This document shows positions 1 through 8,689 of a stretch of 64,000 bases of DNA, piece after piece. The stretch lies in the NCBI RefSeq assembly GCF_900129215.1, contig NZ_FQUQ01000003.1, forward strand, positions 638,101 to 702,100, written 5' to 3'. The position numbers were made by a program, and so were the translations under genes. Source of the stretch: Pedobacter caeni (GTDB lineage: Bacteria; Bacteroidota; Bacteroidia; Sphingobacteriales; Sphingobacteriaceae). The notes under the pieces are model-generated. The model saw nothing but the letters and a program-made list of their open reading frames with translations, did not search any database and was not told the origin of the DNA. Every line of letters starts with the position of its first letter. Position 1 is the stretch's first letter.

Positions 1-1
1 G

Positions 2-1210
2 GAAGATATCTCCTCTCTGAGTACCCATTTGGAGAAACTGAAAATACCAAGATATGTTTGTATCACAGAACATGACAATGAACTTTTAATTGATACGCAT
101 AATTATTTAGGAAGGACACTGGTTTACCAGCAAATAAATAAAAAGGGGGCGGTTAAACTGACGGAATTTCTTTACGAACCGGAAAACTGTTTTATTAAAG
201 AAGGGGAAAAAGGAATTGCGCATGAAATTCTGCTGCCACTTTCCAATAAAAGGGGCGGGCTTAAATACCCTGAAACGAACATCTCAATTCCTTCAAAAGT
301 TCAACGGACTTTTATCCCCGGCAGCGAATGGACTTATTTTAAAGTATATGGAGGAACCAAAACCACTGAAAGGGCACTGGTAGAAAAGATCCGGCCTTAT
401 CTCAAGTTATTAATTGATCAGGAATTGATTAAAGAATGGTTCTTCATCAGGTATACCGACCCGCATCATCATATCCGTTTGCGGCTTAAAACGAATCCTG
501 CAAGAATAAATGAAGCTGGACAGGTCATTTCCGGCTTTTATGAATTGTTTAAGATTGATCTGGAGGAAGATGGGTTGTATAGAATTCAGCTGGACACTTA
601 TGTGAGAGAACTGGAGCGATATGGAGCTCAGAATATTGAAAATTCTGAAGCTTTGTTTTACCACGATAGTGTGGCGATCACAGAAATTTTAAATATGATA
701 GAGGGAGATGTAGGGGAGAGGTACAGGTGGCTTTTGGCTGCAAGAGGACTGGACGAGCTTATGAACGATTTCGGCCTGAAACTGGAAGAGAAAATCAATT
801 TTTTTGACAAAATATCGGAGTACTTTTTTAAGGAACATAATGGCGACAAAAAAATGGCTGTGGCCTTGAACGAACAATTCAGAACGCATAGTAAATCCAT
901 CCGGAGCTTTCTGGATCCGGCGCAGGATATAGAGAATGAGATTGAAGAAGCTACGGCTGAATTCGCTAAAAGAACTGAGGCTACAAAAGAACTTATTGAA
1001 GCGATACTGGCTCTGCATCGCGGCAATCTTTTAGCCGATGCAGCAGGTTTTAATCTGCTTTCCAGTTATATACATATGTTTATGAATCGTTTTTTTCCTT
1101 CAGAGGCCAGGTTGCATGAATTAACACTGTACACGTTGATGAAGAAGTATTATTTGTCTCAGCAAGGGATTCAAAGAAGGAAAATGATGAGCTTGAACTT
1201 GTCTACTTAA
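2..1210 (+). CDS. LanB-type lantibiotic dehydratase, C-terminal part (5' truncated by window edge)
   Basis: The frame is open to the first bases of the window, so this is the C-terminal part of a longer gene. About residues 1-70 (ending near the GIAHEILLPL stretch) resemble the end of the glutamylation domain of class I lanthipeptide dehydratases. The rest matches the glutamate-elimination domain (SpaB_C, thiopeptide-type bacteriocin biosynthesis), with EWTYFKVYGG, FFIRYTDPHHHIRLRL, YVRELERYG, a FYHDS motif and SYIHMFMNR. In the family this domain removes glutamate from glutamylated Ser/Thr to give dehydroalanine/dehydrobutyrine. Here the two domains appear fused, unlike the split pair at 55.8-61.0 kb whose C domain carries the same motif series. 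Its partners should lie upstream of the window. The TTG at 29 is not the true start. It overlaps the next, convergent gene by 4 bp. Confidence 0.88.
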   Translation, partial: EDISSLSTHLEKLKIPRYVCITEHDNELLIDTHNYLGRTLVYQQINKKGAVKLTEFLYEPENCFIKEGEKGIAHEILLPLSNKRGGLKYPETNISIPSKVQRTFIPGSEWTYFKVYGGTKTTERALVEKIRPYLKLLIDQELIKEWFFIRYTDPHHHIRLRLKTNPARINEAGQVISGFYELFKIDLEEDGLYRIQLDTYVRELERYGAQNIENSEALFYHDSVAITEILNMIEGDVGERYRWLLAARGLDELMNDFGLKLEEKINFFDKISEYFFKEHNGDKKMAVALNEQFRTHSKSIRSFLDPAQDIENEIEEATAEFAKRTEATKELIEAILALHRGNLLADAAGFNLLSSYIHMFMNRFFPSEARLHELTLYTLMKKYYLSQQGIQRRKMMSLNLST

Positions 1211-1638
1211 TCTTCATCTACGATCACCATTACTGTTTTGTCTAATTTGATGGTGTGGACTACTTTTGTTTTTTCGCTATAGACCACTACTCTGGTTTCA
1301 TCCAGGTATTGAATCAAACGGTATGGTGCGGATATTTGTACATATCTCCATTGGGTATAGAATTGTTCTGAAAGTACTTTTTCTTGTGGCAAGTAGGTCA
1401 TGACCACCTCAATATCTGTGATCTTATCGATAAAAAAGTATTCATTTGTTTTTAGCACCTGCTGTGTTGCGGCATTGCTGTTAAATTCCTTAATAGCGAT
1501 CTCTCTTAACGCACCGGATGACTGGCTTGGATTTTTATTGATCACATCGACGATCAGGTTGTTGACTTCGTTTTTAGTGGCCAGAAATTTTCCGTTTCCT
1601 GTTTTGGTGATTTTAAAAAAGATTTTAAGCGGCTTCAT
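1207..1638 (-). CDS. hypothetical protein, 143 aa
   Basis: The ATG at 1638 (MKPLKIFFKI) is preferred to an upstream in-frame TTG at 1803, whose extra 55 residues look like translated intergenic DNA. The protein has no signal peptide or membrane segment. It is rich in beta-strand-forming residues and carries a KFLATKNEVNNLIVDVINKNP segment followed by a YFFIDKITDIEVVMTYLP stretch. I recognise no family. It converges on the LanB fragment with a 4-bp overlap and is divergent from sucD. Function unknown. Confidence 0.6.
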   Translation of the reverse strand: MKPLKIFFKITKTGNGKFLATKNEVNNLIVDVINKNPSQSSGALREIAIKEFNSNAATQQVLKTNEYFFIDKITDIEVVMTYLPQEKVLSEQFYTQWRYVQISAPYRLIQYLDETRVVVYSEKTKVVHTIKLDKTVMVIVDED

Positions 1639-1785
1639 TTTATGTGTTTTAATTCTTGCAAAGAAAGTAGTATTTGTCTTTCGATGCGAAAATAATTGCT
1701 TAAATCTGGTCGATATCGGCCTGAACATGGATTGGTTGTGCTTTAAAAAGAAATAAAATTCGATTGTAATAAAAATGGTAATGCA

Positions 1786-1817
1786 TTTGACAATCAATTT
1801 CAATTAGCTTAGATTTG
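1786..1817 (+). promoter_or_regulatory. Bacteroidota-type promoter of sucD
   Basis: TTTG at 1786-1789, 20 nt, then TAGATTTG at 1810-1817. This fits the -33 TTTG / -7 TAnnTTTG consensus of the Bacteroidota primary sigma factor with normal spacing. The sucD ATG follows at 1837. Confidence 0.75.
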
Positions 1818-1836
1818 CACAAAAAAAAATAGATAC

Positions 1837-2709
1837 ATGAGTGTTTTAGTAAATAAGGATTCAAAAGTTATTGTTCAGGGTTTTACTGGAAATGAGGGTA
1901 CTTATCATGCCTCTCAAATGATAGATTACGGAACTAACGTTGTTGGTGGTGTAACGCCAGGCAAAGGTGGCCAGACTCATTTAGACAGGCCCGTATTTAA
2001 TACGGTAAAAGATGCGGTTGATAAAGCCGGTGCCAATGTATCTATCATTTTCGTTCCTCCGGCTTTTGCTGCAGATGCCATTATGGAAGCTGCTGAAGCA
2101 GGAATCAAAGTTATCGTTTGTATTACTGAGGGTATCCCTACAAAGGATATGATTCAGGTAAAAGAATATATTTCTGACAGGGATTGCCGTTTAATCGGTC
2201 CTAACTGCCCGGGTATCATTACTGCTGATGAGGCTAAAATTGGCATCATGCCAGGTTTCATCTTCAAAAAAGGTACAGTTGGTGTGGTGTCTAAATCAGG
2301 TACTTTAACTTACGAAGCCGTTGATCAGGTGGTTAAAGCAGGTTTAGGAATTACTACAGCTATCGGTATCGGTGGTGATCCAATCATTGGAACAACTACT
2401 AAAGAAGCGGTTGAATTGTTGATGAATGATCCTGAAACTGAAGGTATCATCATGATCGGTGAAATCGGTGGTGGTATGGAAGCTGAAGCTGCGCTTTGGA
2501 TCAAAGAACATGGTACTAAACCGGTTGTAGGATTCATCGCTGGTCAGACTGCGCCTCCGGGACGTAGAATGGGCCATGCTGGTGCGATCGTTGGTGGTGC
2601 TGATGATACTGCAGCTGCAAAAATGAAAATTATGGCTGAGTGTGGCATCCGTGTAGTAGAAAGCCCTGCTGAAATCGGTGACGCAATGGCTGAACTGTTG
2701 AAGAAATAA
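1837..2709 (+). CDS. sucD: succinyl-CoA synthetase, alpha subunit
   Basis: 290 aa, full length for the ADP/GDP-forming succinate-CoA ligase alpha subunit. This TCA-cycle enzyme converts succinyl-CoA and NDP plus phosphate to succinate, CoA and NTP. The N-terminal CoA-binding Rossmann domain begins with VIVQGFTGNEGTYHASQMI. The GPNCPG motif lies near residue 121. The phosphohistidine is H247 in GRRMGHAGAIVGG. The beta subunit (sucC) is not adjacent, so the two are encoded separately here. A consensus promoter precedes the gene and a hairpin terminator follows. The ATG at 1837 matches the family start (MSVLVNKDSKVIVQGFTG). Confidence 0.97.
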   Translation: MSVLVNKDSKVIVQGFTGNEGTYHASQMIDYGTNVVGGVTPGKGGQTHLDRPVFNTVKDAVDKAGANVSIIFVPPAFAADAIMEAAEAGIKVIVCITEGIPTKDMIQVKEYISDRDCRLIGPNCPGIITADEAKIGIMPGFIFKKGTVGVVSKSGTLTYEAVDQVVKAGLGITTAIGIGGDPIIGTTTKEAVELLMNDPETEGIIMIGEIGGGMEAEAALWIKEHGTKPVVGFIAGQTAPPGRRMGHAGAIVGGADDTAAAKMKIMAECGIRVVESPAEIGDAMAELLKK

Positions 2710-2729
2710 GAAGATCTTCTTGTATAAAT

Positions 2730-2767
2730 CAAAAGCTCTGGTGAATTTTCATCGGAGCTTTTTTTAT
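2730..2767 (+). terminator. rho-independent terminator of sucD
   Basis: AAAGCTC and GAGCTTT arms flank a loop of about 16 nt and are followed by a T run (TTTTTTT), about 20 nt after the sucD stop. Confidence 0.75.
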
Positions 2768-2852
2768 GGGATAAGGATGACCAAATTATGGCCGTATGAT
2801 AAAACTATAAAAAGACTTTAGCCGTATATTGTATAAAATAGAGGAGATGCAT

Positions 2853-3332
2853 ATGAAGACCCTGATCAACAAAACATTTATACTGGCAGGTTTGTTTATT
2901 TTAACCAGCCTGACGGCTTGCGCCCAGAAAGAGAAAAAAGAAGATTCAAAAAAAACAACCAGGAATATGGAGTGGAATAAATTAACCAAGGAAGAAGAGG
3001 ATGTAATCGTACGTAAGGGTACAGAATATCCGGGCACAGGAAAACTGTTGAATAACAAAGAAAAGGGCACCTATATCTGTAGACGTTGCAACGCGCCATT
3101 GTACCGTTCTGAATCCAAATTTGAGTCGGAATGTGGGTGGCCAAGTTTTGACGATGAGATCAAAGGAGCCGTGGAGAGAATAGCTGATGCAGATGGTATG
3201 CGTACCGAGATTGTATGTGCAAATTGCAAGGCTCACCTGGGGCATGTATTTATTGGGGAAGGCTTCACCGCTAAAAACACAAGGAACTGTGTGAACTCCA
3301 TCTCCATGAGTTTTGTGCCCGATAAGAAATAG
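2853..3332 (+). CDS. msrB: peptide-methionine (R)-S-oxide reductase, lipoprotein form
   Basis: 159 aa from the ATG at 2853, chosen because GAGGAG lies 6 nt upstream. The N-terminus is a lipoprotein signal (ILAGLFILTSLTAC lipobox), so the enzyme should be anchored in the envelope facing the periplasm. The SelR/MsrB domain starts at about residue 40: WNKLTKEEEDVIVRKGTEYPGTG, CRRC and CANC as the two zinc-binding CxxC pairs, CGWPSFDDE, and the catalytic Cys in NTRNCVNSISM. It reduces methionine-R-sulfoxide in proteins, a repair role under oxidative stress. It is followed by its own terminator and then an RlpA-like gene in the same direction. Confidence 0.93.
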   Translation: MKTLINKTFILAGLFILTSLTACAQKEKKEDSKKTTRNMEWNKLTKEEEDVIVRKGTEYPGTGKLLNNKEKGTYICRRCNAPLYRSESKFESECGWPSFDDEIKGAVERIADADGMRTEIVCANCKAHLGHVFIGEGFTAKNTRNCVNSISMSFVPDKK

Positions 3333-3357
3333 TTTGTTTAATAATGATATTGCTATG

Positions 3358-3387
3358 ATGCCCGATGATAACTTGTCGGGCATTTCT
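3358..3387 (+). terminator. hairpin terminator after msrB
   Basis: ATGCCCGA (3358-3365) pairs with TCGGGCAT (3376-3383), with a 10-nt loop and then TTCTTG. The short imperfect T tail makes it a moderate terminator. Confidence 0.55.
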
Positions 3388-3441
3388 TGTTTATCCGGGG
3401 GGACTTTGCTTATGTTTGTCCTTTCACCAACAATTATAAAT

Positions 3442-3840
3442 ATGAAGTATTGTTTATTTTTATGTTTTATGTTGTCTTTCGCGGGCATCTCCGCCCGGGA
3501 AAATTTCAGGAAGCAAGAGACAGAAGCAGACTCCACTGTTCGTACAAAAACAGGATATGCTACTTATTATGCCCGGAAATTTGAAGGACGCAAAACAAGT
3601 AGTGGGGTGAGGTACCGTGCAAACAAAATGACTGCTGCACATTTGTCATTACCTTTCGGAACTATCGTAAAAGTAACCAACCTGTCAAACGGCAAATCGG
3701 TCGATGTAAAGGTGAACGACCGTGGTCCCCATAGTAAAAAATACATCATTGATCTTTCCTCAGGCGCAGCGAAAAAACTGGGCTTCTACAGGATGGGACA
3801 TTCAAAGGTAGAGATCAGCTACCAGCTTCACAGAGAGTAG
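3442..3840 (+). CDS. RlpA-like septal ring/lytic transglycosylase-fold protein
   Basis: 132 aa from the ATG at 3442 (MKYCLFLCFMLSFAG, a signal peptide). The frame is open to 3313, but that stretch crosses the msrB terminator and overlaps msrB, so the later ATG is chosen. The double-psi beta-barrel RlpA domain spans about residues 35-130: GYATYYARKFEGRKTSSG, then LPFGTIVKVTNLSNGKSV, VKVNDRGPH and IIDLSSGAAKKLGF. RlpA homologues act on denuded glycan strands or bind the septal wall in the periplasm. No SPOR domain is present, so this is a minimal version. Whether it is enzymatically active cannot be told from sequence. Confidence 0.88.
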   Translation: MKYCLFLCFMLSFAGISARENFRKQETEADSTVRTKTGYATYYARKFEGRKTSSGVRYRANKMTAAHLSLPFGTIVKVTNLSNGKSVDVKVNDRGPHSKKYIIDLSSGAAKKLGFYRMGHSKVEISYQLHRE

Positions 3841-4219
3841 CTTTTTTAACTTTAAAGCGGCTATAGTCAGTTTCCCTATATTTATTAACATTGCAGCCAA
3901 AGCACTGGAATTGAAAAAAAGAAATAAATACCAATTTTCAAGGTAACTGGTATGTCAAATTCTGTTCAGCGTGTTGATAAATATGACCGCTTGTTAACAA
4001 CTTATGTACACGAATCAGGGTCTCAGACTTTATATTTGTTATTACAAAGTTCTTTAATAAATCACATCCAGATTTTTAGTTAAAGGTTTAATATTTAGTT
4101 GCTTAAGGCTGTTATAAGATTCGATTTCTTTTCATCTTTTTAAAACTAAGTACGGATTGCACGGCTGCTGGAATTTTTAAAGGCTTTTTAATTATCCTAT
4201 ACATTTACCTTATAAAAAG
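3841..4219. other. 379-bp intergenic region upstream of nrdB
   Basis: AT-rich, with no credible ORF. A TATATTTG box at 4031-4038 fits the -7 element, but no TTTG stands at the right distance and the leader to nrdB would be about 180 nt. I could not recognise an NrdR box or a cobalamin riboswitch core. The long leader may hold regulation I cannot resolve. Confidence 0.5.
4031..4038 (+). promoter_or_regulatory. possible -7 box of the nrdB-nrdA operon
   Basis: TATATTTG matches TAnnTTTG, but no properly spaced -33 TTTG is visible. Low confidence. Confidence 0.35.
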
Positions 4220-5200
4220 ATGCTTATGCAAGAAGAAGAAGTATTATTAAAAGAAAACAAAGATCGTTTTGTTCTTTTGCCGATTAAATATCCTGAAATC
4301 TGGGAAATGTATAAGAAGAGTGAAGCAAGTTTCTGGACCGCAGAGGAAATCGACCTTTCAGATGATCAGAAACATTGGGACAATCTTAATGATGGTGAAA
4401 GACACTTTATTTCTCATATTTTAGCTTTCTTCTCTGCCAGTGACGGAATTGTAAATGAAAACCTTGCTGTGAACTTTATGAGTGAAGTTCAGCTTCCTGA
4501 AGCACGTTGCTTCTATGGTTTTCAAATCATGATGGAGAATATCCACTCTGAAACTTATGCCTTACTGATTGATACCTATATCAAAGATCCTGATGAAAAA
4601 GACAGGTTATTTCATGCCATAGAAACGGTTCCTTGTGTAAAAAGGAAAGCAGAATGGGCATTGCGCTGGATTGACAACGGAAACTTTGCAGAGCGTTTAG
4701 TGGCTTTTGCTGCGGTAGAAGGAATCTTCTTCAGCGGTAGTTTCTGCTCCATCTTCTGGTTAAAGAAACGTGGTTTAATGCCGGGTCTGACCTTCAGCAA
4801 TGAGCTCATCTCAAGAGATGAGGGCTCACACTGTGAGTTTGCCTGTCTGTTGTATGGTATGCTTAAGAATAAACTGAGTGAAGAACAGGTTCATGGCATC
4901 ATCCGTGATGCAGTTGAAATCGAAAAAGAATTCGTGACGGATGCACTGCCGGTAGCACTGATCGGAATGAATGCAAAACTGATGTCTCAGTACATTGAGT
5001 TTGTGGCCGACAGGTGGTTACAGGAATTGGGCTACACCAAAATATATAATGCGACCAATCCGTTTGATTTTATGGAGATGATCTCTCTTCAGGGAAAAAC
5101 CAACTTCTTTGAGAAAAGAGTAGGTGACTACCAGAAGAGCGGCGTGCTGACTTCAACAGAAGATAAAGCTGCAGCCTTCTCTTTAGATGACGACTTTTAA
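4220..5200 (+). CDS. nrdB: ribonucleoside-diphosphate reductase, small (beta) subunit, class I
   Basis: 326 aa. The ferritin-like R2 subunit provides the tyrosyl radical for reduction of ribonucleotides to deoxyribonucleotides. Diiron ligands and the radical tyrosine are visible in MMENIHSETYALLI (Glu, His and the Tyr four residues after the His). Other conserved parts are EASFWTAEEIDLS, the AAVEGIFFSGSF helix and SRDEGSHCEFA. The C-terminal tail ends FSLDDDF, the acidic/aromatic tail that docks onto the large subunit. The sequence is of the eukaryote-like type common in Bacteroidota. It is followed after 73 nt by nrdA, in the order small then large. Confidence 0.97.
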   Translation: MLMQEEEVLLKENKDRFVLLPIKYPEIWEMYKKSEASFWTAEEIDLSDDQKHWDNLNDGERHFISHILAFFSASDGIVNENLAVNFMSEVQLPEARCFYGFQIMMENIHSETYALLIDTYIKDPDEKDRLFHAIETVPCVKRKAEWALRWIDNGNFAERLVAFAAVEGIFFSGSFCSIFWLKKRGLMPGLTFSNELISRDEGSHCEFACLLYGMLKNKLSEEQVHGIIRDAVEIEKEFVTDALPVALIGMNAKLMSQYIEFVADRWLQELGYTKIYNATNPFDFMEMISLQGKTNFFEKRVGDYQKSGVLTSTEDKAAAFSLDDDF

Positions 5201-5273
5201 ATAATTAGAAATTTGGTGCCGATGCCGGTTTGCTCATCACAAAGCGATATGCACCTTTAAATACCTGAAAAAT

Positions 5274-7652
5274 ATGTTTGTAATAAAAAGAGATGGCCGT
5301 AAAGAAGCGGTAAGATTCGATAAGATCACTGCTCGTATCGAAAAGTTATGTTATGGCTTTAATGTCGAGCTGGTTGATCCGATCGATGTGGCCAAAAAGG
5401 TGATCGAAGGTCTGTATGATGGGGTGACTACCTCAGAACTCGACAATCTTGCCGCAGAAACTGCAGCTTCTTTGACCACAAAGCATCCTGATTATGCTTT
5501 GCTGGCATCCCGCATTGCGGTTTCCAATTTGCACAAAAACACGACAAAATCGTTCTCAAAAACGATGGAAATGCTGTATCTGTATGTAGACTCTAAAACG
5601 GATAAAAATGCTTCATTGATTGCTGATGATGTATGGGAAGTGATTAAAGAGAATGCGGATATCCTTGACAGTACCATCATTTACGACAGAGATTTTGGTT
5701 TTGATTACTTCGGTTTCAAAACACTGGAGAAATCATACCTGTTGAAAATTGAAGGACAGATTGTAGAACGTCCCCAGCATTTGTTCATGAGGGTTTCTGT
5801 GGGTATCCACAAAGGTGATATCGACAGCGTGATCAAAACTTACAACCTGATGAGTGAGCGTTGGTTTACACATGCTACACCAACCTTGTTTAATGCAGCT
5901 ACACCAAAACCTCAAATGTCTTCCTGTTTCTTATTGACCATGCAGGATGACAGTATTGAAGGAATTTATGACACGTTAAAACAAACGGCCAAGATCTCAC
6001 AAAGTGCTGGTGGTATCGGATTAAGCATCCATAATATCCGTGCTACAGGTTCTTATATTGGTGGTACTAATGGAACAAGTAACGGTATCGTTCCAATGTT
6101 AAAAGTATTCAATGATACTGCACGTTATGTAGATCAGGGTGGAGGTAAACGTAAAGGTGCCTTTGCAATTTACCTAGAGCCTTGGCATGCGGATGTATTC
6201 AGTTTCCTTGACTTGCGTAAAAACCACGGTAAAGAAGAACTTCGTGCACGTGATTTATTCTATGCCCTTTGGGTTTGTGACTTGTTTATGAAACGTGTGG
6301 AAGAAAATGCAGACTGGAGTTTATTCTGTCCACATGAAGCACCGGGATTAGCAGATTGCTTCGGTAAAGAATTCGAAGATTTATACGAGCGTTACGAAAA
6401 AGAAGGAAGAGCCCGTAAAACGATCAAAGCTCAGGAATTATGGTTCGCCATCCTGGACTCACAGATTGAGACTGGTACGCCTTATTTGTTGTATAAAGAT
6501 GCGGCCAACAGCAAATCAAATCAGCAAAACCTGGGAACGATCAAAAGTTCCAACCTTTGTACGGAGATCATTGAGTATACCTCTAAGGATGAAGTTGCAG
6601 TATGTAACTTAGCTTCACTGGCTTTGCCAAGATACGTGATCAATGGTGAGTTCGATCACCAAAGACTATATGATGTGACTTATCAGGCGACTTTAAACCT
6701 GAATAAAATCATCGATTATAACTATTACCCTGTTGAAGAGGCTAAAAACTCTAACATGCGTCACAGACCAATTGGTTTGGGTGTACAGGGATTGGCGGAT
6801 GCTTTTATCTTAATGCGTTTACCTTTCGAAAGTGAAGGTGCACGTGAACTGAATAAAGAGATCTTCGAAACGATCTATTTTGCAGCAATGACTGCTTCGC
6901 ATGACCTTGCGGTAGTGAATGGTCCTTACCAAACGTTTAAAGGATCTCCTTTATCGAAAGGTAAATTCCAGTTTGACCTTTGGGATGTGAAACCAAGCAG
7001 TGGTCGTTGGGATTGGGAAGACCTGCGTAAAAAAGTGGTAAAAGACGGAGTATATAACTCGCTTTTAGTTGCGCCGATGCCAACTGCCTCTACTTCACAG
7101 ATTTTAGGTAATAATGAATGCTTTGAGCCATATACTTCTAACATCTATACCAGAAGGGTATTGAGCGGAGAGTTTATCGTGGTGAACAAACACCTGCTGA
7201 AAGATCTTGTTGCTTTAGGGTTATGGACTCCTGCAATGAAAGACAGAATCATTTTAGCGAACGGTTCTATCCAGGACATTGCTGAGATCCCTGATTATAT
7301 CAAAGAATTGTACAAAACAGTTTGGGAAATTAAAATGCGTAGCATTATTGATATGGCTGCCGACAGAGGTGCTTATATCTGCCAGTCGCAATCCCTGAAT
7401 TTGTTTATCAATGCGCCGAATACTTCGAAACTAACTTCAATGCATTTTTATGCATGGAAAAAAGGATTGAAAACAGGTATGTATTACTTACGTACACAAG
7501 CGGCTTCTCAGGCAGTTAAATTTACTGTAGAGAACCAGGCTGGTAAAAACATGGAGCCGGTAATTCCGGAGCATATCGAGCAGGTAGTGGAAGAAATCAC
7601 TGACGGACCGGTTTGTTCAATGGAAGAAGGCTGTATCAGCTGCTCAGGTTAA
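5274..7652 (+). CDS. nrdA: ribonucleoside-diphosphate reductase, large (alpha) subunit, class I
   Basis: 792 aa, of eukaryote-like R1 type (start MFVIKRDGRKEAVRFDKI). The N-terminal ATP-cone (about residues 1-90) gives allosteric activity control. The catalytic barrel contains SSCFLL and NLCTEIIEY with the redox-active cysteines, and PMPTASTSQILGNNECFEP. The C-terminal CSMEEGCISCSG carries the shuttling CxxC pair that passes electrons from thioredoxin or glutaredoxin. It reduces NDPs to dNDPs with NrdB. A strong terminator follows, and then the array of DnaA-box-like sequences, notable because RNR expression is coupled to replication in many bacteria. Confidence 0.97.
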   Translation: MFVIKRDGRKEAVRFDKITARIEKLCYGFNVELVDPIDVAKKVIEGLYDGVTTSELDNLAAETAASLTTKHPDYALLASRIAVSNLHKNTTKSFSKTMEMLYLYVDSKTDKNASLIADDVWEVIKENADILDSTIIYDRDFGFDYFGFKTLEKSYLLKIEGQIVERPQHLFMRVSVGIHKGDIDSVIKTYNLMSERWFTHATPTLFNAATPKPQMSSCFLLTMQDDSIEGIYDTLKQTAKISQSAGGIGLSIHNIRATGSYIGGTNGTSNGIVPMLKVFNDTARYVDQGGGKRKGAFAIYLEPWHADVFSFLDLRKNHGKEELRARDLFYALWVCDLFMKRVEENADWSLFCPHEAPGLADCFGKEFEDLYERYEKEGRARKTIKAQELWFAILDSQIETGTPYLLYKDAANSKSNQQNLGTIKSSNLCTEIIEYTSKDEVAVCNLASLALPRYVINGEFDHQRLYDVTYQATLNLNKIIDYNYYPVEEAKNSNMRHRPIGLGVQGLADAFILMRLPFESEGARELNKEIFETIYFAAMTASHDLAVVNGPYQTFKGSPLSKGKFQFDLWDVKPSSGRWDWEDLRKKVVKDGVYNSLLVAPMPTASTSQILGNNECFEPYTSNIYTRRVLSGEFIVVNKHLLKDLVALGLWTPAMKDRIILANGSIQDIAEIPDYIKELYKTVWEIKMRSIIDMAADRGAYICQSQSLNLFINAPNTSKLTSMHFYAWKKGLKTGMYYLRTQAASQAVKFTVENQAGKNMEPVIPEHIEQVVEEITDGPVCSMEEGCISCSG

Positions 7653-7673
7653 TTCCTTCTAACATCAATATAT

Positions 7674-7706
7674 AAGGGGTAAGATTTCATCTTGCCCCTT
7701 TTTTGT
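7674..7706 (+). terminator. terminator of nrdBA
   Basis: A 12-bp stem (7674-7685 with 7689-7700, one T-G pair, core GGGG/CCCC) with a 3-nt loop and TTTTG tail, 22 nt after the nrdA stop. Confidence 0.85.
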
Positions 7707-7713
7707 ATCTGAG

Positions 7714-8436
7714 TTATCCACATTTATAAAAGCAGTTGTGAACAGCTTGTAAACAGGTTGTGTCTGCTTTTTACACCTATAAAGGCTCTTTATCCACTCT
7801 TCTCTACGCTTTTTAAGCAGTTTCCAACAGGTTACTAACCCGTTCCCCACAGTGTAATTGGGGTTTTCCACAGAGTTATCCACATATCATATGGAGGGTG
7901 CGATTTGTTTATTCACATGTTTTCCACCTGAAAGTAGCAGTTACCCACAGCTGGTAAAAGTTGCTCACAGATTCCCCACAGACTGAAGGTGGGTTATCCA
8001 CTGCTTACAAACATACTACTCACAGCTTGTTCACAGGTTCTGAACAGGTTACCCACAGAGTTATCAACATTGGTTTTGTCTGTAAATAAGTTGTTTATGG
8101 CTTTTATCCACTTTTTTTTGAGATAATCCACAGGCATGTATCTTCCGGAAAAATAGGTCCAAATCTTAAAATTATTGACTAAAATGGAAATGTGGATTAA
8201 AGGGCGTTAATTTCGGGTGTTGTTTTCAGGATTAAAACGGAGGAGAAATTAAGGGCTAAAAACAGGCCAATAGAATAGCCTTTGTGATTATCCACAGCAA
8301 TTCTGACTTACCCACAGCTTATAAACAGGTTACAAACAGCTTGCTCACAAGTTGCAAACAGGTTCCCCACAGAGTTATCCACATGCTTTATGCTTGAAAA
8401 TAAATGCTTTGTCATATTTATTAACGCTTATCCACC
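7714..8436 (+). other. candidate replication origin: phased array of DnaA-box-like 9-mers
   Basis: Four perfect TTATCCACA boxes lie at 7714-7722, 7876-7884, 8288-8296 and 8375-8383. Near-perfect boxes occur at 7790, 7994 and 8104 (TTATCCACT), 7864 (TTTTCCACA), 7909 (TTATTCACA), 8061 (TTATCAACA) and 8428 (TTATCCACC). TTACCCACA stands at 7941, 8049 and 8308, and TTCCCCACA at 7843, 7972 and 8363. Many weaker TTnnnnACA units fill the gaps at 11-bp steps, for example at 8308, 8319, 8330, 8341, 8352 and 8363. Almost all face the same way; one (8191-8199) is inverted. Between about 8070 and 8287 the boxes thin out and the DNA becomes AT-rich (8161-8190), a candidate unwinding element. No credible protein is encoded. 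DnaA binding and origin function are inferred. dnaA is not in the window. Confidence 0.7.
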
Positions 8437-8452
8437 TTATTTCCGGATCTTG

Positions 8453-8460
8453 TATCTTTG
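8453..8460 (+). promoter_or_regulatory. -7 promoter box of the CWC-family gene
   Basis: TATCTTTG fits TAnnTTTG exactly. The ATG follows 7 nt later, so the transcript would be nearly leaderless. No spaced TTTG was found upstream. Confidence 0.55.
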
Positions 8461-8467
8461 TAAAACA

Positions 8468-8671
8468 ATGGCCAAACACGAAATCATTCCCTGCGAGCGT
8501 TGCGGTACACCAATAGAGTGTAAGGCCAACTCCTACACCAAATGTCAGTGCAGTGTGGTTCAGCTCAATCTTAACGAAGTACAGTATATCAGTGAGCTTT
8601 ATGATGGCTGTCTGTGTGCAAAATGCTTGTTTGAGCTGCAAGAGGAGTATAAGGAGATGGTAGCCTCCTGA
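8468..8671 (+). CDS. small cysteine-rich CWC-family protein
   Basis: 67 aa from the ATG at 8468, chosen because a TAnnTTTG promoter box ends 7 nt before it; the upstream open frame runs into the origin-like array. Eight cysteines are arranged as CERC near residue 9, a single C at 18, CQC at 26-28, and CLCAKC near residue 50, consistent with zinc binding. The pattern resembles the cysteine-rich CWC family of small Bacteroidota/Proteobacteria proteins, whose role is unknown. It lies between the DnaA-box array and aguB, with its own promoter. Confidence 0.72.
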   Translation: MAKHEIIPCERCGTPIECKANSYTKCQCSVVQLNLNEVQYISELYDGCLCAKCLFELQEEYKEMVAS

Positions 8672-8689
8672 AAAGAAATTATTTTCTGC

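Noticed and set aside
2325..2732. Long minus-strand frames inside sucD
   Set aside because: They are antisense shadows of a well-conserved gene.
3313..3441. N-terminal extension of the RlpA-like gene
   Set aside because: It overlaps msrB and its terminator; the signal peptide starts at the ATG at 3442.
7665..7883. 72-codon open frame on the minus strand in the origin-like region
   Set aside because: Its sequence is made of translated DnaA-box repeats and the nrdA terminator, with no protein-like features.
7714..8383. Repeated 9-11 bp units read as a CRISPR or tandem-repeat array
   Set aside because: The units are degenerate, 9 bp long, helically spaced and lack equal spacers of 25-40 bp; the DnaA-box explanation fits better.
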